Of a stretch of 64,000 nucleotides of DNA, positions 17,257-26,070 are shown piece after piece. The stretch's first letter is position 1; each line of letters opens with the position of its first letter. Location: assembly GCA_963558965.1 (NCBI GenBank), contig CAUWIT010000001.1:1-64000 (forward strand), written 5' to 3'. The stretch comes from Gallibacter sp963558965. Lineage in GTDB: Bacteria; Bacillota; Clostridia; Peptostreptococcales; Anaerovoracaceae. A program made the translations under genes and the position numbers. The notes below the pieces were generated by a model. That model saw only the letters and a program-made list of their open reading frames with translations. It was not told where the DNA came from and searched no databases.

Positions 17257-18612
17257 TTACAATAATGCAACTTTCATCATAATTGCACATTCGATACGTT
17301 TTCTATGTAGCTCACATGAAAAGTCATAAACACCATTTACGCTGCCTGTAGTATGGTATGCGTTGGCTGCACATCCGCCACTGCAATAAAGTTTGGCAAA
17401 GCAATCCTTGCATTCTTTATGAGAATAAACATTGCAATTTTCAAACTCATCACAAACTCCAAGATTTACAACGCCTTCATCTAAAGTTCCCATTAGATAT
17501 TTTTCATCTCCAACAAACTGGTGACATGGGTATATTTCTCCTTGTGGAGTTATTGCAACGTATTCTGTACCTACGCCGCAGCCAGATACTCTCTTAGAAA
17601 TACAAGGACCTCCTGTTAAATCGATGTTGAAATGATAGAAGTTAAATCCGTTGCCTTCTTTATATCTTTTTATCATCTCTTTTGCAAGAATGTCATAGTT
17701 GCGTTTTAGAGTTTCTAGATCTTCTTCGCTTAGCGCATATGGCATATCAGGTGAAGTTACAACTGGCTCCATAGAAAGCTCTTTAAATCCCATATCGGCC
17801 ATATGGATAATATCCTCTGCAAAGTTTAAATTGTACTTAGTGTAAGTACCTCTCATATAGTAGTCTTTTTGATTTCTAGCATCGGCAAACTCTTTGAACT
17901 TATCTATAATTAAATCGTAAGTACCTTTGCCATTTTTAGTATGTCTCATTTTGTCGTTTGTTTCTTTTTTACCATCAAGACTAAGTACAACATTGCTCAT
18001 TTCCTTGTTGGTAAAATCAATGACATCCTGGTCTACTAGCAATCCGTTAGTTGTCAATGTAAATCTAAAGTTTTTATTGTGTTCTTTTTCAATAGAACGA
18101 GCGTATTTTACTAAATCTTTGCAAACTTGCCAATTTAATAATGGTTCACCACCGAAAAAGTCAACTTCTAGATTTTTTCTACCTGAGCTGTTTTCAATTA
18201 GAAAATCAATTGCTTTTTTACCAGTTTCAAATGACATAAGTCCTTTTTCGCCTTGATATTCGCCTTTGCCTGCAAAACAGTATTCGCAATCCATATTACA
18301 ATCATGTGCCACATGTAGACATATTGCTTTTAATACAGACTGTTTCTTTTTCATCATAGGAGCTAATTCTTCGAAAATATCTTCACTAAATAATTTGCCC
18401 TCTTTTTTTAGCTCTTCTATATCTTCTAAAGTTTCATCTATATCTACTTTGCTAACTTCTGGATGAAGCTTAGCCATTTCTTCATATATATTTTCTGATT
18501 TTTCATCATATAGTTTTATAATATCGTATGCAACTTCATCTACACTGTGAATAGATCCACTGTTGCCATCAATTACAATATTATATCCGTTATTTTTATA
18601 TTGATGTATCAT
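17257..18612 (-). CDS. scfB: Radical SAM/SPASM maturase of the SCIFF peptide
   Basis: 451 residues. An N-terminal region (about 1-80) fits a RiPP recognition element; C105, C109 and C112 form the radical SAM CxxxCxxC motif; GGEPLLN is the SAM-binding segment; the C terminus has a Cys-rich SPASM region (YPCHQF, CKDCFAKLYCSGGCAAN) for auxiliary clusters. Family knowledge: such enzymes install Cys thioether links to non-alpha carbons of acceptor residues (ranthipeptides). The precursor gene lies immediately upstream at 18693-18842. A hairpin between the two genes may lower maturase levels relative to precursor. Confidence 0.95.
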   Translation of the reverse strand: MIHQYKNNGYNIVIDGNSGSIHSVDEVAYDIIKLYDEKSENIYEEMAKLHPEVSKVDIDETLEDIEELKKEGKLFSEDIFEELAPMMKKKQSVLKAICLHVAHDCNMDCEYCFAGKGEYQGEKGLMSFETGKKAIDFLIENSSGRKNLEVDFFGGEPLLNWQVCKDLVKYARSIEKEHNKNFRFTLTTNGLLVDQDVIDFTNKEMSNVVLSLDGKKETNDKMRHTKNGKGTYDLIIDKFKEFADARNQKDYYMRGTYTKYNLNFAEDIIHMADMGFKELSMEPVVTSPDMPYALSEEDLETLKRNYDILAKEMIKRYKEGNGFNFYHFNIDLTGGPCISKRVSGCGVGTEYVAITPQGEIYPCHQFVGDEKYLMGTLDEGVVNLGVCDEFENCNVYSHKECKDCFAKLYCSGGCAANAYHTTGSVNGVYDFSCELHRKRIECAIMMKVALL

Positions 18613-18644
18613 TTCTACCCTTCCTCAAATTTTATTTTATACAT

Positions 18645-18675
18645 TAAAAATCGCTGTACGTTATAAGCACAGCGA
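18645..18675 (-). terminator. Attenuator-like hairpin between SCIFF precursor and maturase
   Basis: On the minus strand, TCGCTGT (18675-18669) pairs with ACAGCGA (18657-18651) across an 11-base loop and is followed by UUUUU. Lying between the precursor and maturase genes, it probably stops most transcripts after the peptide gene and lets a fraction read through. Confidence 0.75.
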
Positions 18676-18692
18676 CTCTTTAAATATCGATC

Positions 18693-18842
18693 TTATTTAT
18701 CTCTGCACTGTTCACACTGCTGGTTAGCAACGCTGCATGATGTTTTGCTTGCTGACTGACAAGAAGTCTGACATTCGCCACATCCACCAACATTAACAGA
18801 AGCTTTAAGATTTCTTGTTTCTAAAGTCTTAATTCTTTTCAT
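18693..18842 (-). CDS. scfA: SCIFF ranthipeptide precursor
   Basis: A 49-residue peptide beginning MKRIKTLETRNLK. The C-terminal part holds six Cys, at residues 21, 24, 28, 36, 43 and 46, with the core pattern GGCGECQTSCQS and CEQCRDK. This is the six-cysteines-in-forty-five-residues family, almost universal in Clostridia. The leader (about 1-18) binds the recognition element of the maturase; Cys residues become thioether-linked. The ribosome-binding site AAGGAGG is 5 bases from the ATG. Regulatory or signalling roles have been proposed for the mature peptide in clostridia. Confidence 0.95.
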   Translation of the reverse strand: MKRIKTLETRNLKASVNVGGCGECQTSCQSASKTSCSVANQQCEQCRDK

Positions 18843-18871
18843 AACGTCCTCCTTATTATCTTAGTCATATT

Positions 18872-18900
18872 ATTTTAACAAAAACATACAATTATGTAAA
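18872..18900 (-). promoter_or_regulatory. Promoter of the SCIFF cassette
   Basis: TTTACA (18900-18895), 17-base spacer, TAAAAT (18877-18872) on the minus strand, giving a leader of about 25 bases before the scfA ATG. The stretch 18901-18960 beyond it holds nothing I recognise. Confidence 0.78.
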
Positions 18901-18962
18901 GGCCCCTTTTAGCTATCAAGTTGCTTTAAATATACTTCTTACCTATATATCTAACAAAAAGG

Positions 18963-18991
18963 TTGCAATATATAGTTCAAGGTATTAAAAT
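18963..18991 (+). promoter_or_regulatory. Promoter of the Mn2+ riboswitch/ATPase transcript
   Basis: TTGCAA (18963-18968), 17-base spacer, TAAAAT (18986-18991). Transcription would start near 18998, about 20 bases before the riboswitch aptamer. Confidence 0.65.
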
Positions 18992-19020
18992 GTTATATGC
19001 AACTAAATACAGTTTATCTT

Positions 19021-19116
19021 TTTAAAAGGGAGTAGCTGGCATTTTGTATACTGTAGTAATTGCGTCAATACGATTTTTTTAAATCCGCGATTACTTTAAA
19101 TAGCGAGACTTTTAAA
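19021..19116 (+). ncRNA. yybP-ykoY (Mn2+) riboswitch aptamer
   Basis: The closing stem P1 is a perfect 8-bp pair, TTTAAAAG (19021-19028) with CTTTTAAA (19109-19116). Conserved family elements are present in order: GGGAGTAGC at 19028-19036, GCGTCAATACG at 19062-19072, the opposing TCCGCGA at 19084-19090 and TAGCGAGAC at 19101-19109. These match the cross-docked loops that bind Mn2+ in known members such as that of Lactococcus yoaB. The 3' strand of P1 is also the 5' arm of the downstream terminator, so metal binding should hold P1 together and allow read-through (an ON switch). Confidence 0.9.
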
Positions 19117-19149
19117 CACTTGTTTTAGTGTGTTTAAAGTCTTTTTTTA
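19106..19149 (+). terminator. Regulated terminator of the Mn2+ riboswitch
   Basis: The stem AGACTTTTAAACAC (19106-19119) with GTGTTTAAAGTCT (19130-19142), one bulge, then seven T. Its 5' arm overlaps P1 of the aptamer at 19109-19116, so the two structures exclude each other. Confidence 0.88.
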
Positions 19150-19172
19150 TTTATTAGGAGGTATATGTTACG

Positions 19173-21740
19173 ATGTTTTACAACAAACAAACAGAAGACA
19201 TCTTAAAAGAGTTTGACTCTTCTATGGATGGTCTAAAAGATGAGCAAGTTGAAAAAAACCGTCAAATGTACGGCACTAACAAACTTGAAGAAAAAAAGAA
19301 AAAAAGCGTACTTCAAGTTTTTGCAGAACAATTTAAAGACTTGCTTGTAGTAATTTTGATAATCGCAGCTGTTATATCTATTGTTACAGGTAATGTAGAA
19401 AGCACTGTAGTTATCTTAGCCGTTATTATTTTGAATGCAATTTTAGGTACAGTTCAGTATGTCAAAGCTGAAAAATCCTTGGATAGTTTAAAAAGCCTAT
19501 CCTCCCCTACTGCAAAAGTTATACGTAATGGACAGCAGATTGAAATCCATGCCGAAGACTTAGTAGTTGGTGATATTGTTAAATTAGAAGCTGGAGATAT
19601 TGTACCAAGTGATGGTAGACTTATTGAATCTTATTCTCTTAAGATTAACGAAAGCGCTCTTACTGGTGAATCAGAAGCTGTAGAAAAAACAGCAGATATT
19701 ATTAACCAAGAAAAAGTTGCTTTAGGTGACCAGTCAAATATGGTTTTCTCTAGTTCACTAGTTACTTATGGTAGAGGACTTGCAGTTATTACTGGAGTAG
19801 GACACAATACAGAGCTTGGTAAAATAGCTGATCTTATTTCAAATACTGCTGAACGTAAAACTCCTCTTCAAGTAAATATGGATAACTTTAGTAAAAAATT
19901 ATCTATAGTTATTATCTTGATTTGTATTTTAGTATTTGGACTAAGCATGTACCGTGGACAGAGTGTAATGGATGCATTGCTATTTGCTGTGGCTCTAGCC
20001 GTTGCTGCCATTCCTGAAGCTCTATCTTCAATCATTACTATTTCTCTTGCCATTGGTACTTCACGTATGGCAAAGGAAAATGCAATTGTTAAACAACTTA
20101 AAGCTGTTGAAGGTCTAGGATGTGTTTCAATTATTTGTTCTGACAAAACTGGTACTTTGACACAAAACAAAATGACTGTTGAAGATACTTATTGCTATCC
20201 AGAAAACAAAGAACGTCTTTTACTTTCATCTATCTTATGTAATGACACTGTTTTAGTTGATGGTGAAACTTTTGGTGATCCAACTGAAACTGCTTTTGTA
20301 AACTACTATATGAAGTTTAATGATGATTACAATTCAGTTATGGCTGATACTCCTCGTATTGCCGAACTACCTTTTGACTCTGATCGTAAGCTTATGAGTA
20401 CTCTTCACGATGTAGATGGTGAAAGACTAATGTTTACAAAGGGTGCTCCTGATGTTTTATTAGCTAGATGTACTTACATCCTAAATGACAGCGGTGATAG
20501 AACATTTATGACTGATGAACAAAGGGAACAGATTGTTGCACAAAATACTAAGTATTCTCAAAATGGTTTAAGAGTTTTAGCTTTTGCTCAGAAACCTTCT
20601 GATGGAAAAGAAGAACTTGATTTTGCTGATGAAAACGACTTAACATTTATCGGTCTTGAAGCTGAGATGGACCCACCAAGAGTGGAATCAGCTCAGGCTG
20701 TTGAAGATTGTATCAAAGCTGGTATTAAACCTATTATGATTACTGGTGACCACAAGATTACAGCTTCTGCTATTGCTAAAAAAATCGGTATCCTTCAGGA
20801 TGGAGACAGAGCTATTACTGGTCCAGAACTTGATGCTATGAGCGATGATGTACTTATGGCTGAACTAGAACATATTTCAGTTTATGCTAGAGTTTCTCCA
20901 GATAACAAAATCCGTATTGTAAAAGCATGGCAAAAACTTGGTCATATAGTTGCTATGACTGGTGATGGTGTAAATGACGCCCCTGCTCTAAAACAGTCTG
21001 ATATTGGTATTGCAATGGGTATCACTGGTACTGAAGTATCTAAGGATGCTGCTTCTATGATTTTAACTGACGATAACTTTGCAACTATTATCAAGTCTGT
21101 ATTAAACGGTAGAAATATTTACGCAAATATAAAAAATGCAATTAAGTTCCTATTATCTGGTAATGCCGCTGGTATCTTCTCAGTGCTTTACGCTTCATTG
21201 ATGGGACTACCTGCTCCTTTTGCAGCTGTGCATTTGTTATTTATAAACTTGGTAACAGACAGTTTACCAGCCCTAGCTATAAGTATGGAACCTAGCAATC
21301 CTGAATTAATTAAGGATAAGCCTCGTGGCAACAATGAAAGTATTTTAACTAAACCATTTATTACAGAAGTTGGTGTACAAGGTGTCCTAATTGCTATCGT
21401 TACTATGGTTGCATTTTACATCGGTCTAGATATTAACGCTAAAACAGCTATGACTATGGCTTTTTCAACTCTATGTCTTGCTAGATTGTGGCATGGATTT
21501 AACTCTAGAGGTAAACAGTCCATATTTAAACTTGGTTTTACAACAAATATCTTTACTATAGGTGCATTTGTTATAGGTGCCCTATTGCTAATGGCTATAT
21601 TGTTTGTACCATTCTTAGCTGGAGCATTTGCTGTAGCGCCTTTAACTGGTGCTCAGGTTGGATACATTTGGTTACTTTCAATAGTTCCAACAATTATTAT
21701 CCAGATTAAAAAAATTATTGTAGACAAATTAGATAAATAA
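19173..21740 (+). CDS. P-type cation-transporting ATPase under Mn2+ riboswitch control
   Basis: 855 residues of the P2-type (Ca2+/Mn2+) ATPase group. TGES at 164-167 (actuator), DKTGTLT with phosphorylated D324, TGDGVNDAP (hinge), and membrane motifs PEALSS at 281-286 in M4 and NLVTDSLPA in M6. Classical Ca2+ pumps carry PEGLP in M4, so this pump departs at the ion site. The Mn2+ riboswitch in its leader argues for Mn2+ export as the physiological job, as for Lactococcus YoaB; Ca2+ transport remains possible. The AGGAGG site at 19156 is 11 bases from the ATG; a nearer ATG at 19165 is out of frame. A DNA polymerase IV gene follows after 9 bases. Confidence 0.9.
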   Translation: MFYNKQTEDILKEFDSSMDGLKDEQVEKNRQMYGTNKLEEKKKKSVLQVFAEQFKDLLVVILIIAAVISIVTGNVESTVVILAVIILNAILGTVQYVKAEKSLDSLKSLSSPTAKVIRNGQQIEIHAEDLVVGDIVKLEAGDIVPSDGRLIESYSLKINESALTGESEAVEKTADIINQEKVALGDQSNMVFSSSLVTYGRGLAVITGVGHNTELGKIADLISNTAERKTPLQVNMDNFSKKLSIVIILICILVFGLSMYRGQSVMDALLFAVALAVAAIPEALSSIITISLAIGTSRMAKENAIVKQLKAVEGLGCVSIICSDKTGTLTQNKMTVEDTYCYPENKERLLLSSILCNDTVLVDGETFGDPTETAFVNYYMKFNDDYNSVMADTPRIAELPFDSDRKLMSTLHDVDGERLMFTKGAPDVLLARCTYILNDSGDRTFMTDEQREQIVAQNTKYSQNGLRVLAFAQKPSDGKEELDFADENDLTFIGLEAEMDPPRVESAQAVEDCIKAGIKPIMITGDHKITASAIAKKIGILQDGDRAITGPELDAMSDDVLMAELEHISVYARVSPDNKIRIVKAWQKLGHIVAMTGDGVNDAPALKQSDIGIAMGITGTEVSKDAASMILTDDNFATIIKSVLNGRNIYANIKNAIKFLLSGNAAGIFSVLYASLMGLPAPFAAVHLLFINLVTDSLPALAISMEPSNPELIKDKPRGNNESILTKPFITEVGVQGVLIAIVTMVAFYIGLDINAKTAMTMAFSTLCLARLWHGFNSRGKQSIFKLGFTTNIFTIGAFVIGALLLMAILFVPFLAGAFAVAPLTGAQVGYIWLLSIVPTIIIQIKKIIVDKLDK

Positions 21741-21749
21741 GGAAAATTT

Positions 21750-22985
21750 ATGATTCAAGACGATAGAACCATATTGCATTGTGATATGAATGGTTTTTAC
21801 GCATCAGTTGAATTATTAGATTATCCCCAGTACAAAAATATTCCCATGGCAGTTTGCGGTGATCCCACAAATCGTCATGGGATAATTCTTGCCAAAAATG
21901 AAGTTGCTAAAAAGTACAATATTGTTACTGCTGAAACTTTATGGTCGGCTAGGAAAAAATGTCCTGATTTAGTATGCGTAAGACCTCATAGGGAAAAATA
22001 TAAAAAGTATAGCAAACTTATAAACCAAATTTATTTGAGATATACAGATATGGTTGAGCCCTTTTCTATTGATGAATCTTGGCTAGATGTTACTGCTAGT
22101 CTCAATCTTTTTGGGGATGGTAAAACTATAGCTGATGATATACGTAAAACAGTTAAAAAAGAATTAGGTTTAACTTTATCTGCTGGTGTTTCATTTAATA
22201 AGATTTTTGCTAAGATGGGTAGCGATTATAAAAAACCTGATGCTACTACAGTTATTACTCGTGATAATTATAAAAATATATTGTGGCCTCTTGATATTGG
22301 TAAATTGTTTTTTGTAGGAAGTGCATCGGCCAATAAATTACAAAAAGCTGGCATCAATACTATTGGCGACCTTGCTGTAAGTGACAAAAAACTTGTAACT
22401 GCCATTCTTGGTAAACAAGGTGCTATGATACATGATTATGCCAACGGCTTAGACAATGAGCCTGTATGTCTTTTTAATCAAAGGGAAAAAATCAAATCCG
22501 TTGGAAATGGTGTGACTTTTAAGCGAAATTTAAAGTCTGAAGAGGATATAAAAATTGCTGTTGTTGGCTTAAGCGACAAGGTTGCTAGCAGATTGCGAAA
22601 ATACCAGATGAAGGCTTACGGTGTCAAGGTCGATATTAAAGATCCGGATTTTAAGGTTATCTCAAGGCAAAAGCAATTATTTGTTGCTACGAATATCTCT
22701 GAGGAAATTTTTAAAACCGCTATGGATTTAATCCACGCTAACTGGCCTGAAAATAATCCTATTAGGCTTTTAACCATTACTGCCATAAATCTAACAGATG
22801 AGGATGAAGCTGAGCAATTAAGTATGTTTAGCCAATTTAATGCTGACTCTCGTGATAAAAATCAATCTATGGAAAAGGCTATTGACCAGATACGCAGCAA
22901 GTTTGGTGATAGTGCAATTACTTTTGGCAGAGTTATAAATAATGATATCGGCATCGATTTGGATATGCATATTGAAGAGGATTAA
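21750..22985 (+). CDS. dinB: Y-family DNA polymerase IV (DinB-like)
   Basis: 411 residues. Catalytic motifs: LHCDMNGFYASVE near the N terminus (first metal Asp and steric gate) and FSIDESWLDVT (second acidic pair, usual form SIDEAFLDVT). The little-finger domain (about 240-350) follows, and the last part has QLSMF near 372, which resembles a beta-clamp binding motif (QLxLF). It copies damaged DNA with low fidelity. It is cotranscribed with the ATPase, so its expression may follow the Mn2+ riboswitch; no LexA box is visible in front of it. Confidence 0.9.
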   Translation: MIQDDRTILHCDMNGFYASVELLDYPQYKNIPMAVCGDPTNRHGIILAKNEVAKKYNIVTAETLWSARKKCPDLVCVRPHREKYKKYSKLINQIYLRYTDMVEPFSIDESWLDVTASLNLFGDGKTIADDIRKTVKKELGLTLSAGVSFNKIFAKMGSDYKKPDATTVITRDNYKNILWPLDIGKLFFVGSASANKLQKAGINTIGDLAVSDKKLVTAILGKQGAMIHDYANGLDNEPVCLFNQREKIKSVGNGVTFKRNLKSEEDIKIAVVGLSDKVASRLRKYQMKAYGVKVDIKDPDFKVISRQKQLFVATNISEEIFKTAMDLIHANWPENNPIRLLTITAINLTDEDEAEQLSMFSQFNADSRDKNQSMEKAIDQIRSKFGDSAITFGRVINNDIGIDLDMHIEED

Positions 22986-23000
22986 TCGATTTTCATAATA

Positions 23001-23033
23001 AAAAAAGTGCTTTTTGACAAGCACTTTTTTTGT
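23001..23033. terminator. Bidirectional terminator between dinB and the 279-residue gene
   Basis: A stem pairing the A-rich AAAAAAGTGCTT with AAGCACTTTTTTT; the A and T runs let it work for both converging transcripts. Confidence 0.8.
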
Positions 23034-23051
23034 CTTTAATTAGCTTAGGTC

Positions 23052-23891
23052 TTAAAAGCTAAATCCTTCTTTTACTATATTAGTAATATCCATTAAACAT
23101 TTTTCTACTATGTTTAATACTCTTGGGGATATGCCTTCATTTTTGTTTACTAAAAGAGCTGGTCTGCCTTCTATTAGACCAAGTACTCTTGTAAGCACTG
23201 TTTGCACGTGATTTTTACTTGCGCTTTTTGCACTTATATATAAATTTACTGCTCTCTTGTACTCTAGTTCTGTAAATTCATCGTTTGTTTTTAGTGCTCT
23301 AAGTACTTTTGTATCAATATCAATTGGAAGATTCATTTCTTCTATAATCTTTTCGATAGCTTCGTAGATAGCTAATTCTTTATCTTCATTTTCAAGGCTT
23401 TCATCGTATTCGTCGAAAAATTCATTTATGATTTTTTCCATCTGCTCCATACGAATATCATAGAACTTGACTTCTTCCTCATAGTTCATAGCAAGATCGC
23501 TGTCAAACTGACAGCACTCATCTTTTCGTTGTTCTAAAGTTGCAGCATAATATTTTTTTAATGTTTGCTGATAGACATTTTTATCTTCATCAAAATATGC
23601 AGCAACCAAATTTTTGCCTAGTGCGTAACACTCTAAAAAGTTTTTAATTAGAGGATACAAAGAAGCGTATCTTTCGTTGTTTATTAAAACCATCATATCC
23701 TCGGCATAACTTGAAAGCAAGTAGATATATGTTCTAGGATAGTTAAAATCAACTTCATTGCCTATTGCTTCTGCGTTGTAAATTTCGAATTCTTGATAAT
23801 CATCCACAATTTGAGTGATAGCACTTTTAGACTGTTGCATTTCTTCCATTATTTGCTCATGAGCCTTTTGAGCCTTTTTCTTTTTAAACAT
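23052..23891 (-). CDS. Hypothetical helical protein of 279 residues
   Basis: I do not recognise the family with certainty. The protein is mostly alpha-helical and acidic, starts with a Lys-rich segment (MFKKKKAQKAHEQ) and has a segment of the form YAEDMMVLINNERYASLYPL followed by IKNFLECYA, which is reminiscent of DUF5677-type proteins. No signal peptide or membrane helix is seen. It overlaps the 3' end of the amidohydrolase gene by 8 bases and is the last gene of a long minus-strand run, so it is probably cotranslated with that enzyme. Confidence 0.7.
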   Translation of the reverse strand: MFKKKKAQKAHEQIMEEMQQSKSAITQIVDDYQEFEIYNAEAIGNEVDFNYPRTYIYLLSSYAEDMMVLINNERYASLYPLIKNFLECYALGKNLVAAYFDEDKNVYQQTLKKYYAATLEQRKDECCQFDSDLAMNYEEEVKFYDIRMEQMEKIINEFFDEYDESLENEDKELAIYEAIEKIIEEMNLPIDIDTKVLRALKTNDEFTELEYKRAVNLYISAKSASKNHVQTVLTRVLGLIEGRPALLVNKNEGISPRVLNIVEKCLMDITNIVKEGFSF

Positions 23892-25077
23892 TTACTTCTA
23901 CTCCCTCTAAAAATACATGTACTGGCTGTTTTGCCATTACGTAAACATCTTCATCTGGATTACCGTCAATTACTATGACATCGGCTAATTTTCCAACTTT
24001 GATTGTACCTAGTTTATCATCAACGTTGATAATTTTAGCACTGTTAATTGTTGCCTGTTTTAAAATGTCTATGTTTTCAAAGTCATAAAATTCTTTTCTT
24101 GCAATAAATTCGTATCCTGGCACTCTTACAAATGCAGCCATATCTATATCTGAACCAAATCCCATCATAAGACCTTTTCTATATGCTCTATTGATGCAAT
24201 TCTTTTCTTTTTCTTCAAATTTTCTGCTCTTTTCTAAGATGTCAGCTGTAACATTGTCATTTTCATCTGCTAAACACTCCATGCCAATTGCAGCAGTTGG
24301 GATTAAGAAACATTCAGGTGTATTTAATAACAATTCTGCTGTATCTTCCTCTATAAATGCGGCATGTTCAATAGTTCTTACGCCAGCTTCTATTGCACAT
24401 CTAACACCAGCATCGCTATGACAGTGAGCAGCTACATAAGACTTTTTCATCTTTGCAGTTCTTACACACTCTTGCATTTCTTCAAGTTCCATAATCTGCA
24501 TACCTGGATCACCTGCATTATTTAAAAATGCACCAGTACCCATTACTTTAATAAAATCAGCACCCTTTTTAAACTGTTTTCTGCAAGCCTTACGCATTTC
24601 ATCACAACCATCAGCTTCTATATACATCTCTCCAAAGCTTTCGTTACCTGTTTCAGTCGGTGTTATAATCTGAGAACTTGAAATAATTCTTGGTCCAACT
24701 AAAATACCATCTTGAATTGCTTGATTGATTGCTACTGTAACATTTCCTCTTGCTCCACAATCTCTAACTGTTGTATAACCGCTTTTTAAATACTCTTTTG
24801 CAAAAGCATATGATTTAATCAAAAGAGTGTTGTCATCGTATGCAAGATTTGCATCATAATCAGTATTATCAAGTGTTAAATGAGTATGTAGCTCAAATAG
24901 TCCAGGCATAACTGTTTTGCCCTCAACATCGATTTCTTTAAATTCACCTTCAAATGCAAAACCTGGTTCTTCAATCTGGGCAATTTTATCTTCCACAATT
25001 AGCAAATCACCTAAAGTTTTATCGAATCCTTCTGTAAGTTCTGGTATAAATCTGCAATTTCTCAAAACTGTATTCAT
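23884..25077 (-). CDS. Amidohydrolase-superfamily metal-dependent hydrolase
   Basis: 397 residues. A composite beta-sandwich N and C terminus around a TIM barrel; the metal motif HTHLTLD, the later AAHCHS with a second His, TIEHA with a third, and GSDIDM with the catalytic Asp. This arrangement belongs to the imidazolonepropionase/Xaa-Pro dipeptidase-like branch. The substrate is not readable from sequence. It lies 16 bases after pfkA and overlaps the unknown gene downstream. Confidence 0.85.
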   Translation of the reverse strand: MNTVLRNCRFIPELTEGFDKTLGDLLIVEDKIAQIEEPGFAFEGEFKEIDVEGKTVMPGLFELHTHLTLDNTDYDANLAYDDNTLLIKSYAFAKEYLKSGYTTVRDCGARGNVTVAINQAIQDGILVGPRIISSSQIITPTETGNESFGEMYIEADGCDEMRKACRKQFKKGADFIKVMGTGAFLNNAGDPGMQIMELEEMQECVRTAKMKKSYVAAHCHSDAGVRCAIEAGVRTIEHAAFIEEDTAELLLNTPECFLIPTAAIGMECLADENDNVTADILEKSRKFEEKEKNCINRAYRKGLMMGFGSDIDMAAFVRVPGYEFIARKEFYDFENIDILKQATINSAKIINVDDKLGTIKVGKLADVIVIDGNPDEDVYVMAKQPVHVFLEGVEVNV

Positions 25078-25093
25078 ATAAGTACCTCCATCT

Positions 25094-26056
25094 CTAAGCT
25101 AAATCGTCTACAATTTCTAATAATTCCAAGTCTGGCTGTCTATCTATTTTAACAGCATCTTCTATTTCTAATTCAACTACTTTGTTTTCTGCAAAAGCTA
25201 TAGCTTTACTATCTTCATCCTGATCTATTAATTCTATAGCTCTAACTCCCATAAGAGTTGCTATAGTTCTATCTAGGGCTGTTGGAGAACCTCCTCTTTG
25301 TAAGTATCCTAAAATAACTTCTCTAACTTCTTCACCTGTTGCTTCTTTTATGCATTTACTTAACTCCTGTGTAGTTATTTTAGCACCTTCAGCTCTTACG
25401 ATAATATTATTTTTCTTATTTCGCTTCATGCCTTTTAATACTTTGTTGCAGATGCTACATGTATCTGTATCTACCTCAGGTATTAATATCCAGTCAGCTC
25501 CACCTGCTAGTCCAGCTCTAAGGGCTATATCGCCACAATCTCTACCCATAACCTCTATAATCGTTGTTTTGTCATGGGCCATACCTGTTTCTCTTATATT
25601 ATTAATGGCATTTAAAACAGTATTTACAGCTGTATCAAAACCTATAGTATAATCTGTATATCCCAAATCATTGTCTATTGTTGCAGGCAGATGAAAAACG
25701 GTTATCCCTTTTTCTACTAGTTTTTGGCATCCTAAAAGTGTCCCATCTCCACCGATTGCTATAATTGCGCTAAACTCTGCTTTTTTCACTTGCTCTACTG
25801 CTTTGTTTAGACCTGCCTCAGTTTTAAACTCTTCACTTCTAGCAGTTTTTAAAATTGTGCCACCTCTGTGGATAATATCGCCAACGTCTCCAATATCAAG
25901 TCTTTGAAAATCTCCTTCAATCATACCTTGATATCCTCGCATAATGCCATATACTTCTATGCCTTTGTTTATACCGCTTCTAACTATTGCTCTCAAAGCA
26001 GCATTCATACCTGGCGCATCTCCACCACTGGTAAAAACCCCTATTTTCTTTTTCAC
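25094..26056 (-). CDS. pfkA: ATP-dependent 6-phosphofructokinase
   Basis: About 320 residues, the standard bacterial PfkA length. GGDAPGMNA (start of the ATP site), GGDGTLLG (GGDG of ATP-type rather than PPi-type enzymes), PATIDND and TIGFDTAVNT (substrate and catalytic Asp), EVMGRDCG. It commits fructose-6-phosphate to glycolysis. An ATG at 26071 would add five residues, but GGGAGGTG lies there; the GTG at 26056 is the better start and gives the usual length. It is in a run with the ClC gene and pyruvate carboxylase, which places two central-carbon enzymes in one unit. No pyruvate kinase follows, unlike in many Firmicutes. Confidence 0.95.
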   Translation of the reverse strand: MKKKIGVFTSGGDAPGMNAALRAIVRSGINKGIEVYGIMRGYQGMIEGDFQRLDIGDVGDIIHRGGTILKTARSEEFKTEAGLNKAVEQVKKAEFSAIIAIGGDGTLLGCQKLVEKGITVFHLPATIDNDLGYTDYTIGFDTAVNTVLNAINNIRETGMAHDKTTIIEVMGRDCGDIALRAGLAGGADWILIPEVDTDTCSICNKVLKGMKRNKKNNIIVRAEGAKITTQELSKCIKEATGEEVREVILGYLQRGGSPTALDRTIATLMGVRAIELIDQDEDSKAIAFAENKVVELEIEDAVKIDRQPDLELLEIVDDLA

Positions 26057-26070
26057 AAAAACACCTCCCA

